64,000 nt of DNA, taken from positions 620,001-684,000 of the forward strand of contig CAWCUK010000001.1 in the NCBI GenBank assembly GCA_963798775.1, in the 5' to 3' direction. The notes under the pieces were generated by a model. It was not told where the DNA came from. It ran no database searches and was given only the letters and a program-made list of their open reading frames with translations. The stretch comes from CAWCUK01 sp963798775 (GTDB lineage Bacteria; Bacteroidota; Ignavibacteria; Ignavibacteriales; Ignavibacteriaceae). A program made the translations under genes and the position numbers. Of this stretch, positions 1 through 7,957 are shown in pieces; the stretch's first letter is position 1, and the number at the start of each line of letters is the position of its first letter.

Positions 1-28
1 CGGTGCAAACAGCATCGGCTTTTTTTTT
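1..28 (+). terminator. Probable terminator of a gene left of the window
   Basis: A short hairpin (arms CGGTGC and GCATCG, one G-T pair, loop AAACA) is followed at once by a run of nine T. The shape is that of a rho-independent terminator read on the plus strand, so it probably ends a plus-strand gene lying left of the window. The left arm may be cut by the window edge. It faces the end of the minus-strand ferredoxin gene. Confidence 0.4.
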
Positions 29-49
29 GGAAATTATCTAAAATTCTTT

Positions 50-382
50 TTATCTGCCTAAAGAATCTAATGTTTCTTTTTTAGCTAATAAAGCTTCTTG
101 AGATTCAACATGATCAGGATCAGGAACAACACAATCAACCGGGCAAACTTCAACGCATTGCGGTTCATCATGGAAACCTTGGCATTCGGTACATTTATCC
201 GGAACGACATAAAAGAAATCATCTGAGAAAAATCCGGAATTTCCTGCCGGTGATGCATCGCCGTCGCCGTAAGTTGTGCCGCCTAATTCCCAGCTTGTTC
301 CGCCTTCATAAATTGAATTATTTGGACATTCAGGTTCACAAGCTCCGCAGTTGATGCATTCATCAGTTATTTTATAAGCCAT
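50..382 (-). CDS. Dicluster 4Fe-4S ferredoxin, copy 1
   Basis: Small soluble electron carrier of 110 residues with two 4Fe-4S cluster motifs. The first is C9-x2-C12-x2-C15-x3-C19-P. The second is C64-x2-C67-x8-C76-x3-C80-P, with the longer loop between its second and third cysteines that is typical of green-sulfur-bacterium and Ignavibacteria 2[4Fe-4S] ferredoxins. The stretch between the motifs is also longer than in clostridial ferredoxins. It is roughly three-quarters identical by eye to the ferredoxin at 1336-1668 and the two have the same length, so they are recent or well-conserved paralogues. Likely role: low-potential electron transfer in the cytoplasm; the partner enzymes are not in this window. 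A purine-rich ribosome site (GGAG) lies just upstream of the ATG. Confidence 0.93.
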   Translation of the reverse strand: MAYKITDECINCGACEPECPNNSIYEGGTSWELGGTTYGDGDASPAGNSGFFSDDFFYVVPDKCTECQGFHDEPQCVEVCPVDCVVPDPDHVESQEALLAKKETLDSLGR

Positions 383-700
383 TTTAACTTCTCCTTAAAT
401 TTTATGTTTTTATAAAATATGAGTAATAATCATATACATTAATTAATTGCTAATTATTAATCTAAATTTATGCCATAGCAAAAAGCAGCTTATTGAATTC
501 ATATTACTCCTTTTTTGTAGTTATGGTAATCATTTAGGAGTTTTTTCCGCTCTTTTTGAATAAAAGCTATTTTCAAATATGAGAAAGCCAATATTTATAA
601 TTCTCTAATTTGGACTAAGAAAAAATGATTATTGATATGGAATGACATTATTTAAGAAAAATATTTGCTAAAAAATCCAAAAATAGTTAATTTTGAAATG
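383..700. other. AT-rich intergenic region between ferredoxin 1 and the Rrf2 gene
   Basis: This divergent intergenic region must hold the promoters of the minus-strand ferredoxin and the plus-strand Rrf2 gene. It is very AT-rich. I see no open frame, RNA gene or obvious riboswitch in it. I could not find a good TAnnTTTG box facing the ferredoxin. Confidence 0.4.
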
Positions 701-742
701 ATGACTAATAAGGTCATGTTTGTTATATTTCTTTTACCTTTG
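701..742 (+). promoter_or_regulatory. Promoter and candidate operator of the Rrf2 gene
   Basis: TACCTTTG at 735-742 fits the Bacteroidota -7 consensus TAnnTTTG, and the flanking bases (TTACCTTTGCA) are the same as in the trp promoter at 36646-36656. About 18 bases upstream, at 701-717, lies the inverted repeat ATGACTAATAAGGTCAT (5-bp perfect arms, one further mismatched pair), which overlaps the expected -33 region. Rrf2 proteins often repress their own gene from such a site, so this is a reasonable autoregulatory operator. The operator call is inference. Confidence 0.5.
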
Positions 743-762
743 CAGTTGAGAAAAACAGTTAA

Positions 763-1221
763 ATGCAATTAACAATGACAGGGGATTATGCCATAAGAGC
801 CTTAGTTTATATGGCTTCAAATCCTACACAAAAAATTTTTCAAATTTCAGATATTTCTAAAGAAAGTAATATACCGGATAATCTGCTTCGTAAAATAATA
901 CCGCTTTTAACTAAAGCCGGATTTATAAATACATTAAGAGGAGCCGGCGGCGGAGTTATTTTTTCTAAAAGTGCCGAAGAAATTACTCCTTTAGAAGTTG
1001 TTGAATCAATTGAAGGGAAAATTGCTTTAAATAAATGCGTAACAGATAAAAGTTTTTGTTCAAAATCAGGCTGGTGCGCGGTTCATTGTTTATGGTTGGA
1101 AGCTCAAGAAAAATTAAAAGATGTATTAAGCAGCAGAACAATAGCCCAGTTAGCCGCCAAAACTAATGAAAATTTTGAAAAGTTTAATACGAAGAGAAAA
1201 AAACTGGAATTTATTATCTAG
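763..1221 (+). CDS. Rrf2-family transcriptional regulator, probably Fe-S
   Basis: Cytoplasmic DNA-binding regulator of 152 residues, the usual length of the family. The N-terminal half is the Rrf2 winged helix, including the family signature region RGAGGGV around residues 59-65. Four cysteines fall in a short stretch near residues 91-108 (spacing C-x6-C-x5-C-x3-C). Three such cysteines bind an iron-sulfur cluster in IscR, NsrR and RsrR. The spacing here is not exactly that of any of them, so the signal sensed (Fe-S status, NO or redox) cannot be named. It sits between two ferredoxin genes read the other way, which suggests that it controls them. Its own gene has a TAnnTTTG promoter and a clear terminator, so it is probably monocistronic. 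Confidence 0.9.
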   Translation: MQLTMTGDYAIRALVYMASNPTQKIFQISDISKESNIPDNLLRKIIPLLTKAGFINTLRGAGGGVIFSKSAEEITPLEVVESIEGKIALNKCVTDKSFCSKSGWCAVHCLWLEAQEKLKDVLSSRTIAQLAAKTNENFEKFNTKRKKLEFII

Positions 1222-1251
1222 GTGGTAAAAATAGAGCGCTGTCTGAGGTAG

Positions 1252-1283
1252 GGCTGTCCTCTCTTTAGAGGCAGCCTTTTTTA
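1252..1283 (+). terminator. Rho-independent terminator after the Rrf2 gene
   Basis: Two stacked stems, GGCTG/CAGCC (1252-1256 with 1272-1276) and CCTCT/AGAGG (1258-1262 with 1267-1271), are separated by a one-base bulge and capped by CTTT. Six T follow directly. It ends transcription of the Rrf2 gene before the converging ferredoxin. Confidence 0.85.
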
Positions 1284-1335
1284 TTTTAAAGAATCTGCCG
1301 TTCAAAAAAAAATGAGCAGCAGATTGTGTAAAAAA

Positions 1336-1668
1336 TTATCTCCCTATTCCGTCCAAAAATTCTTTTCGATTCAAGAGCACTTCCTTATCCTCAACATGTT
1401 TCGGATCGGGTACACAGCAGTCAACCGGGCAAACGGCTGCGCATTGAGGTTCATCATGAAATCCCACACATTCTGTACATTTATCCGGAACAATGTAAAA
1501 GAAATCTTGGGAATAAAAACCCTCATTTCCGGCGGGTGAAGGATCGCCTTCCGAATAATTTTTTCCGGCCAATTCCCAATCGGCGCCGCCTTCATAAATA
1601 GCGGTATTTGGACACTCAGGTTCGCAAGCACCGCAGTTAATGCATTCATCAGTTATCATTATAGCCAT
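1336..1668 (-). CDS. Dicluster 4Fe-4S ferredoxin, copy 2
   Basis: Second 110-residue ferredoxin, with the same two cluster motifs in the same places as the copy at 50-382: C9, C12, C15, C19 and C64, C67, C76, C80. It has one extra cysteine (CC after the second motif). The paralogues differ mainly in the linker (residues 29-54) and the C-terminal tail, which could tune partner choice. A ribosome site (GGAG) lies a few bases before the ATG. The two ferredoxins flank the Rrf2 regulator on the opposite strand; this symmetric layout makes shared regulation plausible. Electron donors and acceptors are not encoded nearby. Confidence 0.93.
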   Translation of the reverse strand: MAIMITDECINCGACEPECPNTAIYEGGADWELAGKNYSEGDPSPAGNEGFYSQDFFYIVPDKCTECVGFHDEPQCAAVCPVDCCVPDPKHVEDKEVLLNRKEFLDGIGR

Positions 1669-1854
1669 TTTTTATATATCTCCTTTATACTTTGAATATT
1701 TCCAATTTAATCGGAAACAACCGGATTGAAATCTAAATTTTGAAATAATTAGAATTGTATTTGCCCTGTTATTTTGAAAAGAAACAAAATAAGCTTAACA
1801 ATTTTACAAAAACAGTAAATAAACATCAATGGAATAATAAATTTGAATTCAAAA

Positions 1855-2574
1855 TTACCAGCTGCCGCTGGCACCGCCGCCGCCGAATGAACCGCCGCCG
1901 CCGCTGAAACCTCCGAAACTTCCGCCGCTGCTTCCTCCGAATCCGCCGGAACTTCCGCCGAATCCGCCTCCCCAATATATAAACCCGCCGCGCCGTCTTC
2001 TTCCTCCTCTTAAGAAAAAGAAAACAATAAAAATTAACATCAGAATTATTTTAAATATTCCGCCCGTTTCTTTACCATTATGTTTTTTTTCTCTTTGAGC
2101 TGTATATTCACCTTTTGTAGCCGATATAACCGCGTTAACACCGGCATCAATTCCGGCAAAATACTGGTCCTTTTTGAAGTAAGGAATCATTTCATTCCTG
2201 ATTATTGAACTTGCTAAAGCATCGGGAAGAGCGCCTTCTAATCCATAACCGACTTCTATTCTTGCTTTATGATCATCTTTAACTACTAATATTAATATTC
2301 CGTTATCAAATTTTTTCGTACCGATTTGATTTTTTTTAACAACATCCATTGTATAATATTCTATAGGATATTGACCAAGTTTTGAAATAACTAAAACAGT
2401 CAGCTGATTACTTGTTGAATCTTCAAAAGTTTTTAATCGGGCATTTAAATTATTTAATTCTTGGGAACTTAAGGTTCCGGTTAAATCGGTTGCCCATTTT
2501 GTTAATTCCGGAACTTTCGGCTGCGCGAATAACGGAGTTACAAAAAGAAAAAATAATAATATAAACTTCATCAA
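1855..2574 (-). CDS. TPM-domain (YgcG-like) exported or membrane protein
   Basis: A 239-residue protein with an N-terminal signal peptide that ends near FAQ (residue 18). A TPM domain follows at about residues 22-155, with typical blocks such as VLVISKLGQ, NGILILV and YGLEGALPD. A single membrane segment at about 172-188 precedes a basic stretch. The last 45 residues are almost only Gly, Ser and Phe, as in many YgcG/TPM proteins. TPM domains have been linked to metal-dependent phosphatase or scaffold roles in membrane-complex repair; the function here is not established. It starts 2 bases after the LemA-family gene stop, and the LemA-TPM pair is a recurrent operon. I infer that the two proteins work together at the cell envelope. 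Confidence 0.85.
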   Translation of the reverse strand: MMKFILLFFLFVTPLFAQPKVPELTKWATDLTGTLSSQELNNLNARLKTFEDSTSNQLTVLVISKLGQYPIEYYTMDVVKKNQIGTKKFDNGILILVVKDDHKARIEVGYGLEGALPDALASSIIRNEMIPYFKKDQYFAGIDAGVNAVISATKGEYTAQREKKHNGKETGGIFKIILMLIFIVFFFLRGGRRRRGGFIYWGGGFGGSSGGFGGSSGGSFGGFSGGGGSFGGGGASGSW

Positions 2575-2576
2575 AA

Positions 2577-3182
2577 TTAAAATTCTACTTTCGGGACTGC
2601 TTCCGCACCGGGTGCGGCTTTAAAATATTGTTTATCTTTAAAATTAAATATTCCGGCAAATAAAGATGTAGGAAATCTTTTAATCGCGGTATTATAATTT
2701 TGAACCGTTTCATTAAATCTTCTTCTTTCAACGGCAATTCTATTTTCTGTTCCTTCTAATTGAGCTTGAAGCTGAAGAAAATTTTCATTGGCTTTCAATT
2801 CGGGATAATTTTCCACAGTTACCAATAAACGTGAAAGTGCGCCGGTTAATTGACCCTGAACCTGCTGAAAACGTTGAAATGCCTGAGGATCATTAAGCAC
2901 TTCCGGAGTAACATTCATTTGACTTACTTTGGCTCTCGCTTCGGTAACATCGGTTAAAACACCGCGTTCAAAATTTGCGTAACCTTTTACTGTATTTACA
3001 AGATTAGGAATCAGATCGGCTCTTCTTTGATATTGATTTTCTACTTGGCTCCAGCTTTGATTTACATTTTCATTAAGCGTTACTAAATTATTATATGAAC
3101 CTATTCCCCAAAAAAATAAGATGGCAAGAATTATTAAAATTCCGCCGGCTACAGAACAGCCTACAATCATCCCTCTTTTCAT
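2577..3182 (-). CDS. LemA family membrane protein
   Basis: A 201-residue protein with one N-terminal membrane helix (residues 7-25). The long helical region that follows carries the family signatures: SWSQVENQYQRRADLIPNLV near residues 43-62 and the conserved helix with FPTSLFA near 167-175. LemA proteins expose a helical bundle outside the cytoplasmic membrane. Their exact biochemical role is unknown. It is the first gene of a two-gene unit with the TPM-domain protein immediately downstream. An RBS (AGGAGG) precedes the ATG. Confidence 0.9.
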   Translation of the reverse strand: MKRGMIVGCSVAGGILIILAILFFWGIGSYNNLVTLNENVNQSWSQVENQYQRRADLIPNLVNTVKGYANFERGVLTDVTEARAKVSQMNVTPEVLNDPQAFQRFQQVQGQLTGALSRLLVTVENYPELKANENFLQLQAQLEGTENRIAVERRRFNETVQNYNTAIKRFPTSLFAGIFNFKDKQYFKAAPGAEAVPKVEF

Positions 3183-3309
3183 TAAATCCTCCTAAATGGT
3201 TGTAATTGGGCAACAGATCTAAAAAACTTTGCCGATAAAATGAATCAAAAACCTCTTTTCAATTTAAAAGTAATTTTTACAATATCCAATAAAAGCGTTT
3301 TCTTTTCAC

Positions 3310-4143
3310 TTATGGTTTAATTCCCGTAAAATTAAACTGAAGATAATCGAGAGCTTTATTAGTAATTTTTAAATTTTCTTCTTCTGCAAATTTAGCCGAA
3401 TTTTCCCTATTGCCGTTATAAAAACGGAGCCAAAGAAAATTTGCGATCATTAATCCGTCAAATATTCTTTCATTTATTAAGGCATTAACAGTTAAATATC
3501 CGAATAAAGCATTCCAGCCTAAGGATAAAAAGCCGCTTAAATAATGGCCGGTGTAAATTTGTCCGGAACCGGGAATAATTAACGAACTTATCTTCGCGAA
3601 AGTTACCGAATATTTTTTTTCGGCAACTTCAGAACAAAACTTTGATAACTCATGTCTTTCGGGAATTTTAGAAAATTCTTCCGAGGCTTTTTTCCAACTA
3701 TCCTCGAAAATATAAGCCCAGCCGCGCCAATAGGTTAATTCTTTCTTATTAAAATAAGCAGGATCTTTTTCCAGTTCATTAATTAATTTAACAGCGCGGC
3801 CGGTTGTTCGTCTTAAAATATTAACACGAATTATTTCAATTTTCGCGGAATATAATTCTTCTTTACTTTTTGCGTTTATTTCAGCCAAAGTAAAAAAATG
3901 AACCGCGTCATCAAATCTCGCTCCTTTTTTATATGCTTCCGCAATTAATTTATTTGATTTATAAGCAAAATGTTTTTCCGAATCAAAAAAATTTAATCTT
4001 TTTAATTCTGTTACCGCGTCAAAATATCTTTCTTCGGTAAAGAGTTTTTCAGCCGAAGTATATTGTTCTTGCAATGTTGTTTGCGCCGCAACCGGTATAA
4101 ATAGATACAGAACAAAAAAGATTATGTTTTTGTAATTTTTCAT
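3310..4143 (-). CDS. TPR-like membrane protein with PGxGxxY motif (family unknown)
   Basis: Unrecognised 277-residue protein. A signal peptide (residues 1-20, ending VAA-Q) leads into helical repeat-like sequence of the TPR kind (about 25-175). A hydrophobic region with the motif SLIIPGSGQIYTGHYLSG follows near 185-205, plus further membrane-like segments to about 245. The LPGxGQxY block is reminiscent of DUF5683 and TM2-type small membrane domains. The start codon overlaps the previous gene's stop by one base (TAATG), so the two are translationally coupled. It is paralogous in layout to the gene upstream at 4143-5000. Together with the YidD-like gene they form a three-gene set of unknown function. 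No catalytic motif is visible. Confidence 0.7.
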   Translation of the reverse strand: MKNYKNIIFFVLYLFIPVAAQTTLQEQYTSAEKLFTEERYFDAVTELKRLNFFDSEKHFAYKSNKLIAEAYKKGARFDDAVHFFTLAEINAKSKEELYSAKIEIIRVNILRRTTGRAVKLINELEKDPAYFNKKELTYWRGWAYIFEDSWKKASEEFSKIPERHELSKFCSEVAEKKYSVTFAKISSLIIPGSGQIYTGHYLSGFLSLGWNALFGYLTVNALINERIFDGLMIANFLWLRFYNGNRENSAKFAEEENLKITNKALDYLQFNFTGIKP

Positions 4144-5000
4144 TATTCACAAAAATTATTTTGGGGAGTGTAATAGTTTTTATCCGATAAAAAGTTAATT
4201 ACATCTGTTTGAAAATCAAATGATATTTTTGCGTTATAAATTTGTGCCGACGCCGCGGAGCCGTAGATACTTCCCGCATAAAAAAACGCGCTTACTCCGG
4301 AAAATAACCAGCCTCTAAAATTATGACTCGCGTTAAAATTATCGTAAGCTAAATACGCGAATAAACCGGTCGCGATGGCGGCAATAATTCCGTCACTGTA
4401 ATTTTTTGTGTAAAATTTTCCCGCTCCCGGAAAAATAACCGAAAATAACGCGGCTTTAACAGAGCTTTTTAAAGGCGGGTTTTCTTTCCATTCATAAAAA
4501 CATTTTATCGATTGTTTTTCCTCATTAGAAAAAGGCATTAAAAAATTATCTTTCTCAGGCAAGGAGTCGGAAGTAAATAAGTATGTTAAATAAAATAATT
4601 TAGAAATATTTAAGATAGAAATACCGGATAACGAAGATTCGGAATATTTCTTTCTGAATAAATAAAATTCTTTTTCTTCAAAAATTGATCTGTAATAAAA
4701 AATTTCCGCGTCCTTAAAAAGATTGGATGATTTTTCAACCTTCATAAAATGATTCGCGGCTTTATCAAATTTGTTCATATATAAGAAGGACAAACCTATT
4801 TTAAATCTTACAGAATCAGTTGGGATTACTGATAAATATTTTTCATACTCAATCGCGGCACGAAGATAATCTTTTTCACAAAAAAGGAAATCCGCGAATT
4901 TTTTGATATTTGGGGGCGATTGAAAATTAATTAAAGAATCTTTTTGCTGAGAATAAGCTGAGGCGAATAAAATAAACACTAAAATGAGAACTTTTTTCAT
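4143..5000 (-). CDS. TPR-like membrane protein with PGxGxxY motif, second paralogue
   Basis: A 285-residue protein with the same architecture as its downstream neighbour: a signal peptide ending YSQ (residue 18), helical repeat-like sequence (about 30-170), then a hydrophobic domain with SVIFPGAGKFYTKNYSDG near residues 187-204 and two or three further membrane segments. The shared layout suggests duplication and a pair that acts together. It begins exactly where the YidD-like gene ends (TGAATG), so expression is coupled. I do not recognise a named family beyond resemblance to DUF5683-type sequences. The link to YidD hints at an envelope protein insertion or assembly role, but this is only inference. 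Confidence 0.7.
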   Translation of the reverse strand: MKKVLILVFILFASAYSQQKDSLINFQSPPNIKKFADFLFCEKDYLRAAIEYEKYLSVIPTDSVRFKIGLSFLYMNKFDKAANHFMKVEKSSNLFKDAEIFYYRSIFEEKEFYLFRKKYSESSLSGISILNISKLFYLTYLFTSDSLPEKDNFLMPFSNEEKQSIKCFYEWKENPPLKSSVKAALFSVIFPGAGKFYTKNYSDGIIAAIATGLFAYLAYDNFNASHNFRGWLFSGVSAFFYAGSIYGSAASAQIYNAKISFDFQTDVINFLSDKNYYTPQNNFCE

Positions 5001-5450
5001 TCATTCTTTTTTTGATTTGAGAGGCGGTTTATAATTTAAGTTTTCTTCATTCAATGAATATAAATTTACCGGATCAAAAAATTTTCCGTTTTCCGCTAAT
5101 GGATATCTTTCCGCTCTTTTATATACATTTGAATCACGGGTAAAACGATCGGCAAACATCAAAAATCCTTGAAAAATATTTGTCTGTTTTACCGATTGAA
5201 GAAAAAAACTTGAGCAAGTAGGGTAAAAGGGACAATTATCACCGTCAACATTTGAAATAAAAATCCAATAAAAATCGGCGGCTCCTTTTAATAAAATGTC
5301 TTCCGCTTTCCCGGCATTTATTGAATAATCTCTTTCCTCCGATTTTTCCGGCAGACGATAAGAAAAATCTGCCTTTCCCCATTTCTCATACTCATTTTGG
5401 GCAAGATTCAAAACGGGGAAAAACAATATAAAGACAAAAACAAACTTCAT
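5001..5450 (-). CDS. yidD: Divergent YidD-like protein with signal peptide
   Basis: A 149-residue protein. Residues around 68-133 carry the YidD (haemolytic domain) pattern: CPFYPTCSSFFLQSV matches the family's CRFxPTCSxYxxxA block, followed by G-F-L-M and an R-x-x-R segment, ending in FFDPVNLY where the family has GxDPVP. Ordinary YidD is a 70-90 residue cytoplasmic protein that assists YidC-dependent membrane insertion. This one has an N-terminal signal peptide (residues 1-17) plus about 50 added residues before the domain. It is not next to rnpA or yidC, so it may be an exported derivative rather than the standard factor. It is followed without a gap by two PGxGxxY membrane proteins. Confidence 0.7.
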   Translation of the reverse strand: MKFVFVFILFFPVLNLAQNEYEKWGKADFSYRLPEKSEERDYSINAGKAEDILLKGAADFYWIFISNVDGDNCPFYPTCSSFFLQSVKQTNIFQGFLMFADRFTRDSNVYKRAERYPLAENGKFFDPVNLYSLNEENLNYKPPLKSKKE

Positions 5451-5455
5451 TCTAA

Positions 5456-6603
5456 CTATTTTTCATCCAATAAAGCGCGGGCAATTACTATTTTTTGAAT
5501 TTCCGAAGTGCCTTCATAAATTTCGGTGATTTTTGAATCGCGCAAATAACGTTCTACCAAATATTCTCTTACATAACCATAACCGCCATGTATTTGAATC
5601 GCTTCCAAAGCGCATTCAACCGCAATTTTAGATGCGTAAAGTTTTGCCATTGCCGCTTCTTTATAATATTTTTTTCCGGCATCTTTAAGTGCGGCGGCCT
5701 TAAAAGTAAGATGTTTTGCCGCTTCAACTTTTACGGCCATATCCGCAAGTTTAAATTGTATTGCTTGAAAATCCGCGATATGCTGACCGAAAGCTTTTCT
5801 TTCTTTTGAATATTTTGTTGACGCTTCCAAAGAAGCTTCAGCAATTCCAATAGCTTGTGCCGCAATTCCTATTCTTCCGCCGTTTAAAGTATTCATAGCA
5901 AATTTAAATCCTTTGCCTTCATCCCAAACTAAATTTTCCGCCGGAACTTTACAATTCTCAAAAGAGAGCGAGCACGTATCTGAACTTCTAATTCCCAATT
6001 TATCTTCCTTTTTACCTTGAGTCAAAACCGGGAGTATCTTTCTCAACAATAAAAGTTGAAATTCCATGATGCGCTTTTTCTTTATCTGTTGTTGCCATTA
6101 CAATATAATAATCAGCACTTTTACCGTTTGTAATCCAATTTTTCATTCCGTTAAGAACAAAAAAATCTCCGTCTTTATCCGCTGTAGTTTTTTGTTTTGT
6201 AGCGTCACTTCCGGCTTCCGGTTCTGAGAGAGCAAACGCTCCTAATTTTGTCCCTTTGGCCAAAGGATTCAGATATTTTTCCTTAATAAAATCCGACCCG
6301 TATTCTTCAAGTCCATAGCAAACCAAAGAATTATTTACAGACATAATTACTCCTACGCTAGCATCTACTTTGGAAATTTCAATCATAGCGAGAACATAAC
6401 TTAATAGTATCCAATCCGGCGCCGCCGTATTCCGGTGAAACCATCATTCCTAAAAAACCCAGTTCACCTAATTTTTTAACTATTTCGCCCGGAAATTCAG
6501 CGTTAATATCTCTTTCAATTGCGGTAGGTGCAATTTCGGCTTCAGCAAATTCTTTTGCCGCCTGTCGGATCATTATTTGATCTTCTGTGAAATCGAAATT
6601 CAT
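5456..6603 (-). CDS. Acyl-CoA dehydrogenase (two frameshifts)
   Basis: FAD-dependent dehydrogenase that oxidises acyl-CoA to enoyl-CoA and feeds electrons to ETF. The locus is about 382 codons, the normal family length, but the reading frame breaks twice. Near 6401 one extra base separates ...AGLDTI from YVLAMIEISK. Near 6030 one extra base separates ...DTPGF from GKKEDKLGIRSSD. Reading across the breaks gives all standard parts: the N-terminal helical domain, SEPEAGSDA in the middle domain, and IHGGYGY and the catalytic-Glu block IYEGTSEIQ near the C-terminus. Both breaks are single-base insertions in otherwise well-conserved sequence, so I favour sequence error over a true pseudogene. It lies 5 bases upstream of the YidD-like gene. 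Confidence 0.85.
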
Positions 6604-6662
6604 AAAGATTCCTTTGGTTAAATTGATATAATTACTTTTGGTAACTTTTTTAAGAATTTATC

Positions 6663-6678
6663 CCACAAGAGCTTGTGG
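6663..6678. repeat. Short palindrome CCACAAG-AG-CTTGTGG
   Basis: A perfect 7-bp inverted repeat sits in the 256-base gap between the acyl-CoA dehydrogenase and rlmN genes. No T-run follows on either strand, so it is a poor terminator. It may be a copy of a dispersed palindromic element. Only one copy is seen in this window. Confidence 0.3.
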
Positions 6679-6831
6679 CCTGAAGGATGAATTTTATTGT
6701 TAGATTTCTGCCTTTCTAACCTTCCCTCTTTTTCATTTAAAAATAAGTTATAATTATATCTATAGCAATTAGAATATCTAAAGATTGTTTGATGGCAAAT
6801 ATTTGGAATTTTCTGCAGTTCACTATTTTAT

Positions 6832-6839
6832 TATATTTG
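6832..6839 (+). promoter_or_regulatory. Possible promoter -7 box of rlmN
   Basis: TATATTTG matches the Bacteroidota -7 consensus TAnnTTTG and lies 20 bases before the rlmN ATG. A TTTG at 6802-6805 is too far upstream (26 bases) to be a convincing -33 element, so the call rests on one box. Confidence 0.35.
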
Positions 6840-6859
6840 TTAACTATGAAAAAGATATT

Positions 6860-7943
6860 ATGGCAAAAGAAATAAACGATATTAAAATTTTAAAGAAAAA
6901 AGTTCAGCTTAAAGGTTTAACTTTAGATGAACTTAAAGATTATTTTGTTCAAAAGGCTGCAAAAATTTAGAGGCGAACAAGTTTTTAACTGGATGTATAA
7001 TCACTTAGCGGCCGATTTTAATGAAATGCTGAATTTCCCAAAAATTTAAGGCAAAAATTAAAGGAATCAGACCGAAATAAAAACTTTAAATTTTATTGAT
7101 TCAGAATCTTCTGTTTTTAACGGAACAAAAAAATTTATCTTTGAAACAAAAGAAAATAATAAGATTGAATCGGTAATTATCCCGGAAGAAAAAAGATACA
7201 ACTCTCTGTATTTCCACACAAGTCGGCTGCCCTTTAGATTGCCGGTTTTGCGCAACCGGTTTAATGGGATATAAAAAAAATCTGTCTGCCGGCGAAATTT
7301 TTGATCAGTATTTGCTTGCTGCAAAAGATTACGGAAAAGATAAATATTACAAATATAGTTTATATGGGAATGGGTGAACCGTTGTTAAATTTTAACTAGA
7401 CAGTAAAATCATTAAAAATATTTGCTGAAGAATTAATATCCGGAATTAGTCTAAAGAAAATTACCGTTTCTACAGCAGGAATTGCTCCTAAAATTGTTGA
7501 ATTTGCGGATTCCGGATTAAAAGTAAAGCTTGCTTTATCGCTTCATTCTTGTTTTGAAGATATTCGGACTAAAATAATGCCGATAAATAAAAAATATTCA
7601 CTTAAGACAAAATATTGAAGCGGTAAAATATTACGCTAAAAAAACCGGAACGCGAATTACTTTTGAATATGTAATGTTGAAAGATGTTAATGATAGGGAT
7701 GAAGATATAGACGCACTTGGAAAATTTTGCGCTGAAATTCCGTCAAAAATTAATATAATTCCTTTTAACTCATTAAAACATATGAATCCGTCCGGATTTT
7801 CCGCGGAACTTGAACCGACTCCAAAAAATAAACTTGTAAAGTTTGCCCAAAAATTGAGAGATAAAAATATTACCGTTATTGTCAGAAATACTCAAGGAGA
7901 AGATATTGCGGCGGCTTGCGGCCAGTTAGCGATAAAATATTAA
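6860..7943 (+). pseudogene. rlmN: 23S rRNA (adenine2503-C2) methyltransferase, heavily disrupted
   Basis: Conceptual translation across frames gives a full RlmN of about 355 residues. It has the N-terminal GLTLDELKDYF and FRGEQVFNWMY blocks, the radical-SAM cluster motif GCPLDCRFCATG (CxxxCxxC), MGMGEPLLN, SLHS, and the C-terminal NTQGEDIAAACGQL with the methyl-carrying cysteine. The coding sequence is broken by about six single-base shifts (near 6963, 7042, 7070, 7200, 7347 and 7603) and an in-frame TAG at 7397-7399. RlmN methylates A2503 of 23S rRNA and A37 of some tRNAs and is dispensable in many bacteria, so true decay is possible. However, every motif is intact between the breaks, and nearby essential genes show the same damage. 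Sequence error is therefore at least as likely. Confidence 0.85.
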
Positions 7944-7957
7944 AAATTTACATATCT

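Noticed and set aside
1312..1539. 75-codon plus-strand open frame over ferredoxin 2
   Set aside because: It is antisense to a fully conserved ferredoxin gene and has no family resemblance.
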